DNA from: Thiomicrorhabdus sp033238645
GTDB lineage: Bacteria > Pseudomonadota > Gammaproteobacteria > Thiomicrospirales > Thiomicrospiraceae
Length of the DNA: 64,000 bases
Reading direction: 5' to 3'
Assembly: GCA_033238645.1 (NCBI GenBank)
Contig: BQXR01000003.1
Span: 202,256-266,255, forward strand
Shown here piece after piece: positions 26,040-34,979 of the stretch; position 1 is the stretch's first letter; every line of letters begins with the position of its first letter. The translations under genes and the position numbers were made by a program. A model generated the notes under the pieces. The model had not been told where the DNA came from. It saw only the letters and a list, made by a program, of their open reading frames with translations, and ran no database searches.

Positions 26040-28430
26040 TTGAAAAAATCGACGGCTTCACAACAACACATCTGTTTAAAGGTTTCTGGCCGCGTTCAAG
26101 GGGTAGGCTTTCGCCCCTATGTCTACCAGCTTGCAACACGATTAAATCTAAAAGGCTCTGTCTGTAATACCCCAATGGGGGTGACTATTTATCTGCAAGG
26201 TGACTTAAGTACGATAGATGATTTTGAGCAGCAGTTAACCACTAATCCCCCCGTGCTTGCCCGCATAAAAAGTATTAAAAATAACAATCAACCGTTGGAA
26301 AATTATAGTGGTTTTGAGATTCTAGAGAGTAAACCTCTAGAGCGTTTAACCTCATTTACCCCTTTTAAAAAAGTGGATAACAACTATCAAATATCACCCG
26401 ATATAGGCCTGTGTGAACACTGTTTAGCAGAGTTTAATGATCCTGAGAATCGTCGTTATTTAGATCCGTTTATTAACTGCTCTGATTGTGGGCCGCGTTA
26501 TACGGTGATGCATAGCTTACCTTATGATCGTCAACGCTCCTCAATGAGTGACTTTGATCTTTGTCATGCTTGCTCTACTGAGTACCACAATCCATTATAT
26601 CGACGTTACCACACCCAAGGGATTTGTTGTCCAGACTGTGGCCCCAAAATTAGTTTGTACGATGCTAAACAACTCCCTATTGCAGAAGGGTCAGAGGCGA
26701 TTAAGAAGGTTGCTGAGGTACTCAACAGTGCAGGTATTGTTGCTTTTAAAGGCATGGGTGGTTTTCATATACTTTGTGATGCGAGCAATGACATTGCGGT
26801 GGAGAAATTACGCCAACGAAAACGCCGTAATAAAAAACCGCTGGCAGTTCTTTGTGCCAATATCGAAATGGCTTTACAGCAGGGGGATATTAGCCCTTAC
26901 GAACAGACCCTTTTTGCGAGTGAAATAAGCCCTATTATGCTGTTTCCTAAAAATCCCAGCAGTATTCTTAGTGATTTAATCGCTCCAGATACCAATCAGG
27001 TTGGACTATTTTTAGCACATACGCCATTGCAGCAACTGCTATTCAAATATTTTGATAAACCGCTGGTCGCTACCAGTGCCAATATATCCGGTGATCCAAT
27101 TCTCTATGAAGTGGATGATGTTTTTGACAGCCTGTGTCGTCCTGATTTTGAGCTAGTGGATTATGTGCTCGATTATAATCGCGATATTGTGAACCCGTGT
27201 GATGACAGCGTGGTACAAACGGTTGCGGGTACCTCTGTTATTTTGCGATTGGGTAGGGGGCTAGCACCCCACTATGGGGATCTGAAATTACCAGAATCGA
27301 GTAACAATCAAACTATGAGTAAGGCTAATAAAAGCCGTAAGAGTAAACCTAATTTAGCCGTGCTTGCTGTGGGTGCTCAACAGAAGAGTAGCATTGCCAT
27401 TGGTTACTCAAATCAGTGGATGCTATCACCTTACATTGGTGATTTGACTAGCTTGGCCAGTGAGCAGCGTTTTGACCAAACTTTTCATCGACTACAAAAC
27501 CTAACCCAGAGTTTATTTAAAGAGGTCACGAGTGATGCTCACCCTGATTATGCTAGTAGCAAGTGGGCAGTAGAGTTTTGTCAACGTAACCGTTGGCCAT
27601 TGATTAAAGTCCCCCATCACTATGCGCATGTATTAGCTTGTATGGCTGAGTTTCAACTGTCTGGTGAGCCATTATTGGCATTTAGCTGGGATGGTTCAGG
27701 TCTTGGGGATGATGGCACTATTTGGGGAGGGGAAGTCTTTTTATCCTCAGATCAAGAGTGTTACCGTGTTGATCACCTACGCACGTTTAAGCTGCTCGGC
27801 GGTGACATCGCCAATCAACAACCGAGACGCATCGCCTTATCACTGCTATTTGATCTAATGCCTGTTAAAACAGTTTTAGAGCTAGATATCCCCAGCATTA
27901 AAGCCTTCTCAGAGTTTGAGATTCATCAGTTATATAAAAGTCATCAAAGTGGTTTAAACACACCAGAAAGCTCCTCGATGGCCAGAATGTTCGATGCTGT
28001 TGCCAGCTTAATCGGCTTGTTACAAAACAGTGACTATGAAGGGCAGAGTGGTCTCATGTTGGAGAGGCTCTATGACAGCAGCATTACCAGCGCCTATAAT
28101 TTTGAAAACCACGATGGCATTATCGATTTACAACCGATGTTATGGCAGATTATCGAAGATATGGAGCATGGCATTTCGCAGTCAGAGATGGCCAGCCAGT
28201 TTATTAATATGCTGGTTAATTTGATTGAGTCTATCTCAGATAGATTAGTCGGTTTTCCAGTCATGGTCACAGGGGGGGTATTTCAAAACAGAACCCTACT
28301 GTCATTGCTTTGCGAGCGCTTCGAATATCGACCACAACCTTTTTACTTTCAACAGCACACTCCAATCAATGACGGCAGTATCGCACTAGGCCAACTCTGG
28401 TGGGCAATGCATAATGACTCAAAATCTTAA
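26040..28430 (+). CDS. hypF: Carbamoyltransferase HypF
   Basis: Uses carbamoyl phosphate to carbamoylate the HypE C terminus, the first step of CN ligand synthesis. 796 residues with a TTG start and an AGAGAG upstream. Domains: N-terminal acylphosphatase (VSGRVQGVGFRPYVYQLA, about 11-95), two zinc fingers (CEHC...CSDCGPRY and CHAC...CCPDCGPK), YrdC-like (about 220-400), and Kae1-like (about 435-796) with HHYAHVLACMAE, SWDGSGLGDDGTIWGGE and VTGGVFQNR. A 7-G run at 28272 is just the GGV codons. This completes hypA-F. Confidence 0.95.
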   Translation: MKKSTASQQHICLKVSGRVQGVGFRPYVYQLATRLNLKGSVCNTPMGVTIYLQGDLSTIDDFEQQLTTNPPVLARIKSIKNNNQPLENYSGFEILESKPLERLTSFTPFKKVDNNYQISPDIGLCEHCLAEFNDPENRRYLDPFINCSDCGPRYTVMHSLPYDRQRSSMSDFDLCHACSTEYHNPLYRRYHTQGICCPDCGPKISLYDAKQLPIAEGSEAIKKVAEVLNSAGIVAFKGMGGFHILCDASNDIAVEKLRQRKRRNKKPLAVLCANIEMALQQGDISPYEQTLFASEISPIMLFPKNPSSILSDLIAPDTNQVGLFLAHTPLQQLLFKYFDKPLVATSANISGDPILYEVDDVFDSLCRPDFELVDYVLDYNRDIVNPCDDSVVQTVAGTSVILRLGRGLAPHYGDLKLPESSNNQTMSKANKSRKSKPNLAVLAVGAQQKSSIAIGYSNQWMLSPYIGDLTSLASEQRFDQTFHRLQNLTQSLFKEVTSDAHPDYASSKWAVEFCQRNRWPLIKVPHHYAHVLACMAEFQLSGEPLLAFSWDGSGLGDDGTIWGGEVFLSSDQECYRVDHLRTFKLLGGDIANQQPRRIALSLLFDLMPVKTVLELDIPSIKAFSEFEIHQLYKSHQSGLNTPESSSMARMFDAVASLIGLLQNSDYEGQSGLMLERLYDSSITSAYNFENHDGIIDLQPMLWQIIEDMEHGISQSEMASQFINMLVNLIESISDRLVGFPVMVTGGVFQNRTLLSLLCERFEYRPQPFYFQQHTPINDGSIALGQLWWAMHNDSKS

Positions 28431-28445
28431 AAATAGGCTTTTATA

Positions 28446-28463
28446 TTTTGAAGAGGGGGGGGG
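28446..28463 (+). repeat. Poly-G repeat copy, TTTTGAAGA + G9
   Basis: Directly after hypF and before the IS30 remnant. Deviates from the consensus by AGA for GCA. Confidence 0.65.
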
Positions 28464-28510
28464 AAGAATTTTTGGTAGTAGGTCGAGCCTGTATAATTCA
28501 CGGTTTCGGA

Positions 28511-29330
28511 TAATAAGTGCAATTGGTAAAAAGGAGGGCAGCTAGTAAAGTCATGCTTCTCCCGACCAAGAGTGAAGTACTTATGAGCTATAACCAATTG
28601 ACCAAGAATGAAAGATACCAGATTTACAGCCTAAAGAAAGCAGGACATACACAAAACGCTTGAAATACAAAACTGGATACGCGAACAGATTAGGCTTGAT
28701 CTTAGCCCATAGAAAGTGGTCGATTATCGTATTACATATAACAATGTACGGCTGCATCATGAAACGATTTATCAACTAATTCATGCTGATAAGTCTTAAA
28801 GAGGAATACTTCATACACACCTTCGTATAGCCTTAAAACCCTACCGAAAACGCTATGGTCATTATGATCGGCGGGGTCGAATAAAGAATAGAACTTCTAT
28901 CGATCAACACCCAACTGTTGTCGATGATCGATGTAGGTTTGGTGATATCTTTATCGGTAAAGGGCGTAGCAGCCCTGTTAACCTTAGTGGAGAGAAAGAG
29001 TCAAAATAATCACATTGGATAATGGACTAGAGTTTTCAGCACATGAAGTTATTGGTAAGGCGTTAGATTTAGAGATCTATTTTGCTCATCCATATTCTTC
29101 ATGGGCGCGTGGAATGAATGAAAATACCAATGGCCTGATTAGACAGTGTTTTTCTAAAGGAATGGATCTAACAAAGGTAACAGATGATCAAGTCGAGTAT
29201 GTAATGGATCGACTGAATAACCGCCCTAGAAAGACTAGGAGAGGAAAGACTCTAAACGAATTATTTATGGGGCAGCGAAAAGATTTTCTCGCTGCATAAT
29301 TAAAATTGCACTTGTGACTTGAAATCAAGG
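28511..29330 (+). mobile_element. Decayed IS30-family insertion sequence
   Basis: The ends carry matching inverted sequence: AAGTGCAATT near 28515-28524 on the left and AATTGCACTT near 29305-29314 on the right. Between them lies a broken IS30-type transposase. At about 0.8 kb it is shorter than intact IS30 elements (about 1.1 kb), consistent with internal deletion. Confidence 0.8.
28583..29299 (+). pseudogene. IS30-family transposase remnant
   Basis: Begins MSYNQLTKNERYQIYSLKKAG, the usual IS30 N terminus, then loses frame after about 29 codons. The last 94 codons (29015-29299) remain open: LDNGLEFSAHEVIGKA with a catalytic Asp, HPYSSWARGMNENTNGLIRQ with the catalytic Glu, and LNNRPRKTRRGKT. 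The HTH and first part of the DDE domain are deleted or frameshifted. Not functional. Confidence 0.87.
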
Positions 29331-29382
29331 TTAATGACAGAGGTCAGTCGTGCATAAAGGATGTAATGAAAGCAGTTTTTGC

Positions 29383-31716
29383 TTAACTTAGTTCTGTACG
29401 GAAAATATTCGCTGCTTCGACCATGTGTTTTAAAGCGGGCTCTGTCTCTTTCCAACTACGGGTTTTTAGTCCGCAGTCTGGGTTGACCCATAGGCGTTCA
29501 ACCGGGATGTTTTCAACCGCTTTACGAATCAAGTTCACCATAGACTCGGTGTCTGGAATATTGGGTGAGTGAATGTCGTACACACCTGGCCCGATTTCAT
29601 TCGGGTATTCAAAATCCACAAACGCTTGCAGTAATTTCATCTGAGATTTAGAGGTCTCAATGGTAATCACATCGGCATCCATTGCCGCCACGGCTTCAAT
29701 GATGTCGTTAAACTCGGAATAGCACATGTGGGTGTGGATTTGAGTGGCATCTTGTACGCCCGAGGTGGTGAGCTTAAAGGCATTGACCGCCCATTCCAAA
29801 TACGCTTTCCAGTCCTGTTGTTTCAGTGGCAAGCCTTCACGCAGTGCGGCCTCGTCAATTTGAATCATGTGAATGCCAGCAGCTTCTAAGTCCAATACTT
29901 CGTCACGCAAGGCCAGTGCAATTTGTTGACAGGTGACGGATCTTGGTTGATCGTCTCGCACAAACGACCACTGCAACATGGTCACTGGCCCCGTTAACAT
30001 GCCTTTCATGATTTTCTCAGTTTGCGCTTGTGCGTATTTTGACCAAAAAACGGTCATGGCACTTGGACGTGACACATCACCAAAAATAATAGGTGGTTTT
30101 ACGCAACGAGAACCGTATGACTGAACCCAACCAAATTGGGTAAAGGCGTAACCGTCCATCTGCTCACCAAAGTATTCGACCATGTCGTTACGTTCTGGCT
30201 CACCGTGTACAAAGACATCAATACCAATGGATTCTTGACGCTTGACCACGTCATCAATTTCACTCTGCATCGCTTTAATGTAGTTGGCTTCGCTTAATTC
30301 TCCTTTTTTCCAGTCTCTACGTGCTTGACGAATTTCTGCAGTTTGAGGAAATGAACCAATGGTAGTGGTTGGCAATAAGGGCAGGTTAAAACGCGCTTTT
30401 TGAGGCGCAATACGTTCGGCGTAGCCGGATGAACGCTCTAGGTTATAGCTATCTAGTTTGGCTAATTTTTCTTGTACTGTGGCATTGTGTACTCGTTTGG
30501 ATTGGCTACGTTTTTCAATGGTTTTTTGATTGTTTTCTAAAAGTGCATCGGCATGAGCTGCGCCACTTAATATAGCGGCAAAATCCTTTACTTCGCTCAG
30601 TTTTTGCTTGGCAAAGGAGAGGTAGTTCCGTAATTCGCTGTCCAGCGTGATTTCGGAATCTAAATCGACTGGAACATGCAACAAAGAACAACTTGGCGCA
30701 AGCCATAGATTCTCTTGCCATTTATCAAAGGCCGATTGTGCGATGTGTTTAGTCTTGGAAAAATCGGTTTTCCAAATATTACGTCCATCAATCAAACCAA
30801 GTGAAAGTACTTTGTCCGCTGAAAATTTCTCAACAATCTCACTTAATTGTGCGCCACCACGCAACCCATCAATATGAAGCCCGTCAATCGGTAGTTGATT
30901 GACCAGTACCAAGTGGTCGCCCAGGGTTTCAAAATAGGTAGTTAAAAGTAACTTTAAGCCACTCTTTTTCAAGACCTTGTAAGCGGGTTCAAAGGCTTGT
31001 TGCCAGTCACTAGAGAGGGTTAGGCCCAAAATAGGTTCGTCCAGTTGTACCCACTCAATACCTTGTGTCTTTAAGCGAGACAAAATATCTTGATAAGTCG
31101 CTAATAACTCAGGAAGAAGCGTGAGTTTGTCTTGACCATACCCCTTGTCTTGCGCAAGATAAAGGTAAGTCAATGGCCCGATTAATACGGGTTTTACGCT
31201 GGCTGAGGGACTGTCTTTTGCAATGATTTGTGCTTCGGTTACTTCATCAAATAGACGGGTGTCGGTCACATGAAACGTTTGGTTTTTGTTTAGCTCAGGC
31301 ACAATGTAGTGATAATTGGTATCAAACCACTTTTTCATGTCGCAAGCGTAATCGGCTTTGGAGAGGTGGTCGTTATGACCATGACCCGCACAACAGCCAT
31401 GCCCATCATCACTGGGCGCACGGCCACGAGCCATACGAAAAGCCATTTCCACATCATAGGTTTCTTGCTTAAAACGATCTGGAATTACACCCAATAACGT
31501 GCTCATATTCAGCATCTGGTCGTAATAGGCAAAATCATTCACAGGTAACAGTTCTACGCCTGCACTTAATTGGGTTTGAAAGTTTTGATAACGAATCTCA
31601 CGAGCGGTATTTTCTAGTTTGTTTAAAGTGCTTTTACCTGCCCAGTAAGATTCCAGTGCAAATTTGAGTTCGCGTTTATCGCCAATACGGGGGTAGCCTA
31701 AATTGTGAATTTTCAT
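29383..31716 (-). CDS. metE: Cobalamin-independent methionine synthase
   Basis: Transfers the methyl group of 5-methyl-THF-triglutamate to homocysteine using a zinc site. 777 residues. N-terminal barrel starts MKIHNLGYPRIGDKRELKFA; the C-terminal barrel carries THMCYSEF (His and Cys zinc ligands) and NPDCGLKTR (Cys). Compared with E. coli MetE (753) there is an insertion after GRAP (residues about 102-125) rich in His and Cys: DDGHGCCAGHGHNDH. Divergent from metR with two MetR boxes between them, so probably activated by MetR plus homocysteine. Confidence 0.96.
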   Translation of the reverse strand: MKIHNLGYPRIGDKRELKFALESYWAGKSTLNKLENTAREIRYQNFQTQLSAGVELLPVNDFAYYDQMLNMSTLLGVIPDRFKQETYDVEMAFRMARGRAPSDDGHGCCAGHGHNDHLSKADYACDMKKWFDTNYHYIVPELNKNQTFHVTDTRLFDEVTEAQIIAKDSPSASVKPVLIGPLTYLYLAQDKGYGQDKLTLLPELLATYQDILSRLKTQGIEWVQLDEPILGLTLSSDWQQAFEPAYKVLKKSGLKLLLTTYFETLGDHLVLVNQLPIDGLHIDGLRGGAQLSEIVEKFSADKVLSLGLIDGRNIWKTDFSKTKHIAQSAFDKWQENLWLAPSCSLLHVPVDLDSEITLDSELRNYLSFAKQKLSEVKDFAAILSGAAHADALLENNQKTIEKRSQSKRVHNATVQEKLAKLDSYNLERSSGYAERIAPQKARFNLPLLPTTTIGSFPQTAEIRQARRDWKKGELSEANYIKAMQSEIDDVVKRQESIGIDVFVHGEPERNDMVEYFGEQMDGYAFTQFGWVQSYGSRCVKPPIIFGDVSRPSAMTVFWSKYAQAQTEKIMKGMLTGPVTMLQWSFVRDDQPRSVTCQQIALALRDEVLDLEAAGIHMIQIDEAALREGLPLKQQDWKAYLEWAVNAFKLTTSGVQDATQIHTHMCYSEFNDIIEAVAAMDADVITIETSKSQMKLLQAFVDFEYPNEIGPGVYDIHSPNIPDTESMVNLIRKAVENIPVERLWVNPDCGLKTRSWKETEPALKHMVEAANIFRTELS

Positions 31717-31792
31717 CGTGCTTCCTTTGATATGTTTTTGGGTATTATTTTTGGGTGGATAGATGATAGAATGGACGCATCATGAAATCAAA

Positions 31793-31826
31793 CGAATATA
31801 TTTCAGTTTAATATGAAATTTATTCA
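31793..31826. promoter_or_regulatory. Two MetR operator boxes in the metE-metR intergenic region
   Basis: TGAAATTTATTCA at 31814-31826 fits the MetR consensus TGAANNTNNTTCA exactly. CGAATATATTTCA at 31793-31805 fits with one mismatch. They are 21 bases apart, two helical turns, as expected for a LysR-type tetramer acting on divergent promoters. Confidence 0.78.
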
Positions 31827-31831
31827 TGCTT

Positions 31832-31844
31832 TAGAGAGGGGGGG
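31832..31844 (+). repeat. Poly-G tract before metR
   Basis: TAGAGA + G7 ending 8 bases before the ATG of metR; a weak match to the dispersed family, serving as the ribosome-binding site. Confidence 0.55.
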
Positions 31845-31852
31845 AGAAAAAT

Positions 31853-32749
31853 ATGTTAGAACTTAAACACCTAAAAACCATTCAGGCACTGGCGCAAAAA
31901 GGTTCGGTGAATAAAGCAGCAGACGCTCTTTTTATGACTCAATCTGCTTTATCGCATCAAATTAAACAGCTTGAAAGTACGTTTGAGTTAAAATTATTTG
32001 AACGTAAAAGCAACCCGCTTACTTTAACCTCCGCAGGCAAAACGCTGTTAAAAACCGCGCAAGAAGTACTGCCTAAATTAGCGCAAGCTGAAGCGACGTT
32101 GCAAGCATTTGCAAAGGGTGAGCAGGGGCGCTTGTTTATTGGGGTAGAGTGTCACACCTGTTTTGAGTGGTTGTTACCGATGGTGAGGCGATATCAACAA
32201 ATTTGGATGGATGTTGATTTAGACATCACCAATAGCCTCAACAAAAGTGCACTGCAAAATCTGATTGAAAAAAAATTGGATTTGGTGATCACCTCCGATC
32301 CCATCGAAAACGATGAGTTGGCATACCATTCACTATTTGGTTTTGAGTTGAGACTGCTTGTGCCCGTTAACCATTCTCTGGCTAATAAACAGTGGGTTGA
32401 ACCCAAAGACCTCGTGACAGAAACCCTAATTTGTTACCCAGTATCGGAAGGTAAGTTAGACGTATTCAAACGCTTTTTAAACCCCGAAGGATTCAAGCCA
32501 AAAACTATTCGACACTCGGAAATGACCATGATGATGTTACAACTGGTCGAAAGCCAGCGGGGTGTTTGCGTACTACCCAAATGGCTCGTGGATAGTCAGC
32601 CCGAGTTTGCTCACCTCCCCACTTTAAAACTGGGAAAAGATGGCCTATGGTCAACCCTATACGCGGCCACACATGTGGATTCTGAATCGCAACCTTACAT
32701 TGCTGATTTTATTGATAAAATGGCCTCTAAGATTGAAAAAAGAGGGTAG
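31853..32749 (+). CDS. metR: LysR-family transcriptional activator MetR
   Basis: 298 residues with the N-terminal LysR winged helix (LELKHLKTIQALAQKGSVNKAADALFM, SALSHQIKQLE) and the periplasmic-binding-like effector domain (about 90-290). Divergent position to metE, matching MetR boxes and overall similarity identify it as MetR, whose coinducer is homocysteine. The Shine-Dalgarno is an unusual 7-G tract. Confidence 0.92.
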   Translation: MLELKHLKTIQALAQKGSVNKAADALFMTQSALSHQIKQLESTFELKLFERKSNPLTLTSAGKTLLKTAQEVLPKLAQAEATLQAFAKGEQGRLFIGVECHTCFEWLLPMVRRYQQIWMDVDLDITNSLNKSALQNLIEKKLDLVITSDPIENDELAYHSLFGFELRLLVPVNHSLANKQWVEPKDLVTETLICYPVSEGKLDVFKRFLNPEGFKPKTIRHSEMTMMMLQLVESQRGVCVLPKWLVDSQPEFAHLPTLKLGKDGLWSTLYAATHVDSESQPYIADFIDKMASKIEKRG

Positions 32750-32759
32750 GTAAAACAAT

Positions 32760-32975
32760 ATGTCAGGCTGTGGTTGAGAGATTGAAATAAAAGACAAGGC
32801 GCAACGTCGAGTTTTGATTGTTTTATTGGCGATTAATTTGGTCATGTTTTGGTTGAAATAACGTTGGGTGTAATCAGTGAATCTACAGCTTTAATTACAG
32901 ACTCTTTTGATATGTTGGCGGATGTGACGGTGTATGTCATTGGGTTATACGCCGTTGGCATAGTGGCTTTTGTTA
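32760..32975 (+). pseudogene. Cation diffusion facilitator family protein, 5' remnant
   Basis: From ATG 32760 the reading is MSGCG, stop (TGA where CDF proteins of this type have Cys), then EIEIKDKAQRRVLIVLLAIN, a frameshift near 32858, then VEITLGVISESTALITDSFD and MLADVTVYVIGLYAVG. This is the first two membrane helices of a CDF metal transporter; the rest of the gene is gone. Not functional. Confidence 0.8.
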
Positions 32976-33265
32976 AAGTAAAAGCAGCTCATATAAGTGG
33001 CGTTTTACAAAGGATCTATAGGGTCAAGGGATCTCTCACACTAAAATTCCACAATCTACACTTCTCTCATGCGATCTAGTAATCTCATAAAGGTGTACTT
33101 CCCTGTTACATGATTAGAAACGGGGATAGGAATGCTTTGTTAAAGCAGTTGGTTTAGAGTATGGTGGGTTTTATATTTAAGTCATTATACATAAGTATAT
33201 ACGTATGTATTACGATAGCAATGTGTATAATAATTGTTGGGCTTTAAAGAGTTGAGATAAATATC

Positions 33266-33799
33266 ATGTCTACATTTACAAATGAAATTGAAAAGCTAGC
33301 TACTGACTGGTTTCGTAGGTGTAGGGAAAGCCAAATGGTGCATTATGAATATGCTAGCAGCCTACAAAAAAGACATATATGGCTCGGAGCTTCAGCAATG
33401 ATTCTTTCTACCATAGTCGGTACAGCCGTCTTTAGCTCATGGGAGTCATCAACAAATAACGAATGGTTGCGTGTGCTCTTTGGTATGCTGAGTATGTTAG
33501 CTGCTACAACAGCAGCCCTTCAAACTTTTATGAATTTTTCAGATAGATCGGTTGAGCACAAGTCAGCAGGGGCAAGCTATGGCGCATTAAGAAGAGAACT
33601 AGAACTACTTAAAACAGTTCCTCCTGAAACAGAGAAAGAAATATATAAAGCATTAGAAAACATAAAGACTAAAATGGATGAATTGGCCGATAAAGCACCA
33701 GGAATCCCATCGAAATTTAAGATGAAAATAGATGAAAGATTAAAAAGTAAAAACCATAAAAGAATATACGAACTAGAATCAAATAATAAATATAAGTGA
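33266..33799 (+). CDS. SLATT-domain two-helix membrane protein
   Basis: 177 residues. N-terminal helix with LATDWFRRCRESQMVHYEYA, transmembrane helix 1 at about 38-58, helix 2 at about 67-88, then NFSDRSVEHKSAGASYGALRRELELL and a charged C-terminal coil. This order (amphipathic helix, two TM helices, conserved H-x-A-x-x-Y-xx-L-RRE) is that of SLATT proteins, predicted membrane effectors that usually accompany SLOG or SMODS nucleotide sensors in conflict systems. No sensor or nucleotidyltransferase gene is adjacent, so it is an orphan. Flanked by a CDF pseudogene. Confidence 0.8.
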   Translation: MSTFTNEIEKLATDWFRRCRESQMVHYEYASSLQKRHIWLGASAMILSTIVGTAVFSSWESSTNNEWLRVLFGMLSMLAATTAALQTFMNFSDRSVEHKSAGASYGALRRELELLKTVPPETEKEIYKALENIKTKMDELADKAPGIPSKFKMKIDERLKSKNHKRIYELESNNKYK

Positions 33800-33896
33800 C
33801 AAGCATAAAAAATAGCCCAACAATGCGTTACAGGCAGATCTGCCACCGAGTAATGACCCCGAGCAACTTTAATCATAACTAACGTGGCGTAAATTC

Positions 33897-34865
33897 ATGA
33901 CTCAGTTTTTCAATGTACAGATACTTTTATTAGGTGTTTTACTACTATTTTGTGCAACGGATTCTGTCTATAGTGCTGATAAATCTATTGCCAATGGCTT
34001 TCAGGGTTTTGTAAATATTTACGAACCATCAGGGATAGAGCAGTTGCCTGATGGACGTTTTATTGTGGTTGAAGATGAGTCTGATTTTGCTCTGAGTGTG
34101 GTTTGTTTTGAATCTAATGGACAAGTGACTGAGCAGCGTTTGCAGACGACAGGAAAATTAGCAGATTTAGAGGGCATAACGCAGGGCAAGAATGGCTTTA
34201 TTTATGCAATTACTTCTCATGCTAAAACGAAGAAAGGTAAACGAAGCCGTAATAGAGAGCAGTTGATTCGTTTTCGCTTAAATAGTGCTAATCAAGTGAC
34301 AGATATTTCTGTTAATCGTTCTTTACGTGATGCGATTGGTCAGAAACTCCCCTCTTTAAAAAATGGCAATACAAAATTTGATGATGATTTAAGTTTTAAT
34401 ATCGAAGGGCTAAGTTTTGATGCTAACAAAAATAATTTGTTAATCGGAATAAGAAGTCCTGTTGAGGGAAAAAAATCAGTCATTGTTGTGTTAAAAAATC
34501 CCAATAGTTTATTTGATGGCAATCAAAAACTACCTATTTCAGACAAGCTGATTCTTCTTAATCTCAAAGGCGGTGGTATTAGATCCATCACTTATGATGC
34601 TCATTTGCAGGGTTACTTAATTGCCAGTCGAAAACCTGGAAACTCTTTTAAATTATGGTTCTGGAATGGCAAACACAAAAGCAAACCACGCCCTGTTAAA
34701 ATCCATGGTCTTAAAAAGCTACGCCATCTTGAAGGGATCACGTCAGCAAAACTTCCAAATGGTAAAACAGGAATTGTGCTGGTGAGTGATGATGGCAATG
34801 CCTCCAAGAATAGACCTGGACATTTTGTATTTATTAACTATGAACAGTTAGTTTTTAATGATTAG
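33897..34865 (+). CDS. DUF3616-like secreted propeller protein
   Basis: 322 residues with a signal peptide (about 1-26, VYSA before cleavage). The mature part has repeated segments of the kind EPSGIEQLPDGRFIVVEDE, DLEGITQGKNGFIYAITSH, NIEGLSFDANKNNLLIGIR and HLEGITSAKLPNGKTGIVLVSDD, which look like blades of a beta-propeller of the DUF3616/phytase-esterase-like type. Substrate unknown. It stands alone between the SLATT gene and a convergent diguanylate cyclase. Confidence 0.7.
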   Translation: MTQFFNVQILLLGVLLLFCATDSVYSADKSIANGFQGFVNIYEPSGIEQLPDGRFIVVEDESDFALSVVCFESNGQVTEQRLQTTGKLADLEGITQGKNGFIYAITSHAKTKKGKRSRNREQLIRFRLNSANQVTDISVNRSLRDAIGQKLPSLKNGNTKFDDDLSFNIEGLSFDANKNNLLIGIRSPVEGKKSVIVVLKNPNSLFDGNQKLPISDKLILLNLKGGGIRSITYDAHLQGYLIASRKPGNSFKLWFWNGKHKSKPRPVKIHGLKKLRHLEGITSAKLPNGKTGIVLVSDDGNASKNRPGHFVFINYEQLVFND

Positions 34866-34979
34866 GCATGGGCCTAGCAACTAAATAGCTTTCCTCTAAC
34901 TAACCTCTACTTATCTAAGCTCTCTTTTTATCAAATCTGCTTGAATGATCGTTTACCGATATTCCTATTTTCGAATGTT

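Noticed and set aside
28272..28278. G7 run inside hypF
   Set aside because: Codes for the conserved GGVFQN motif and lacks the GARCA flank; not a member of the repeat family. The same holds for the runs in mogA, aroC and the hydrogenase large subunit.
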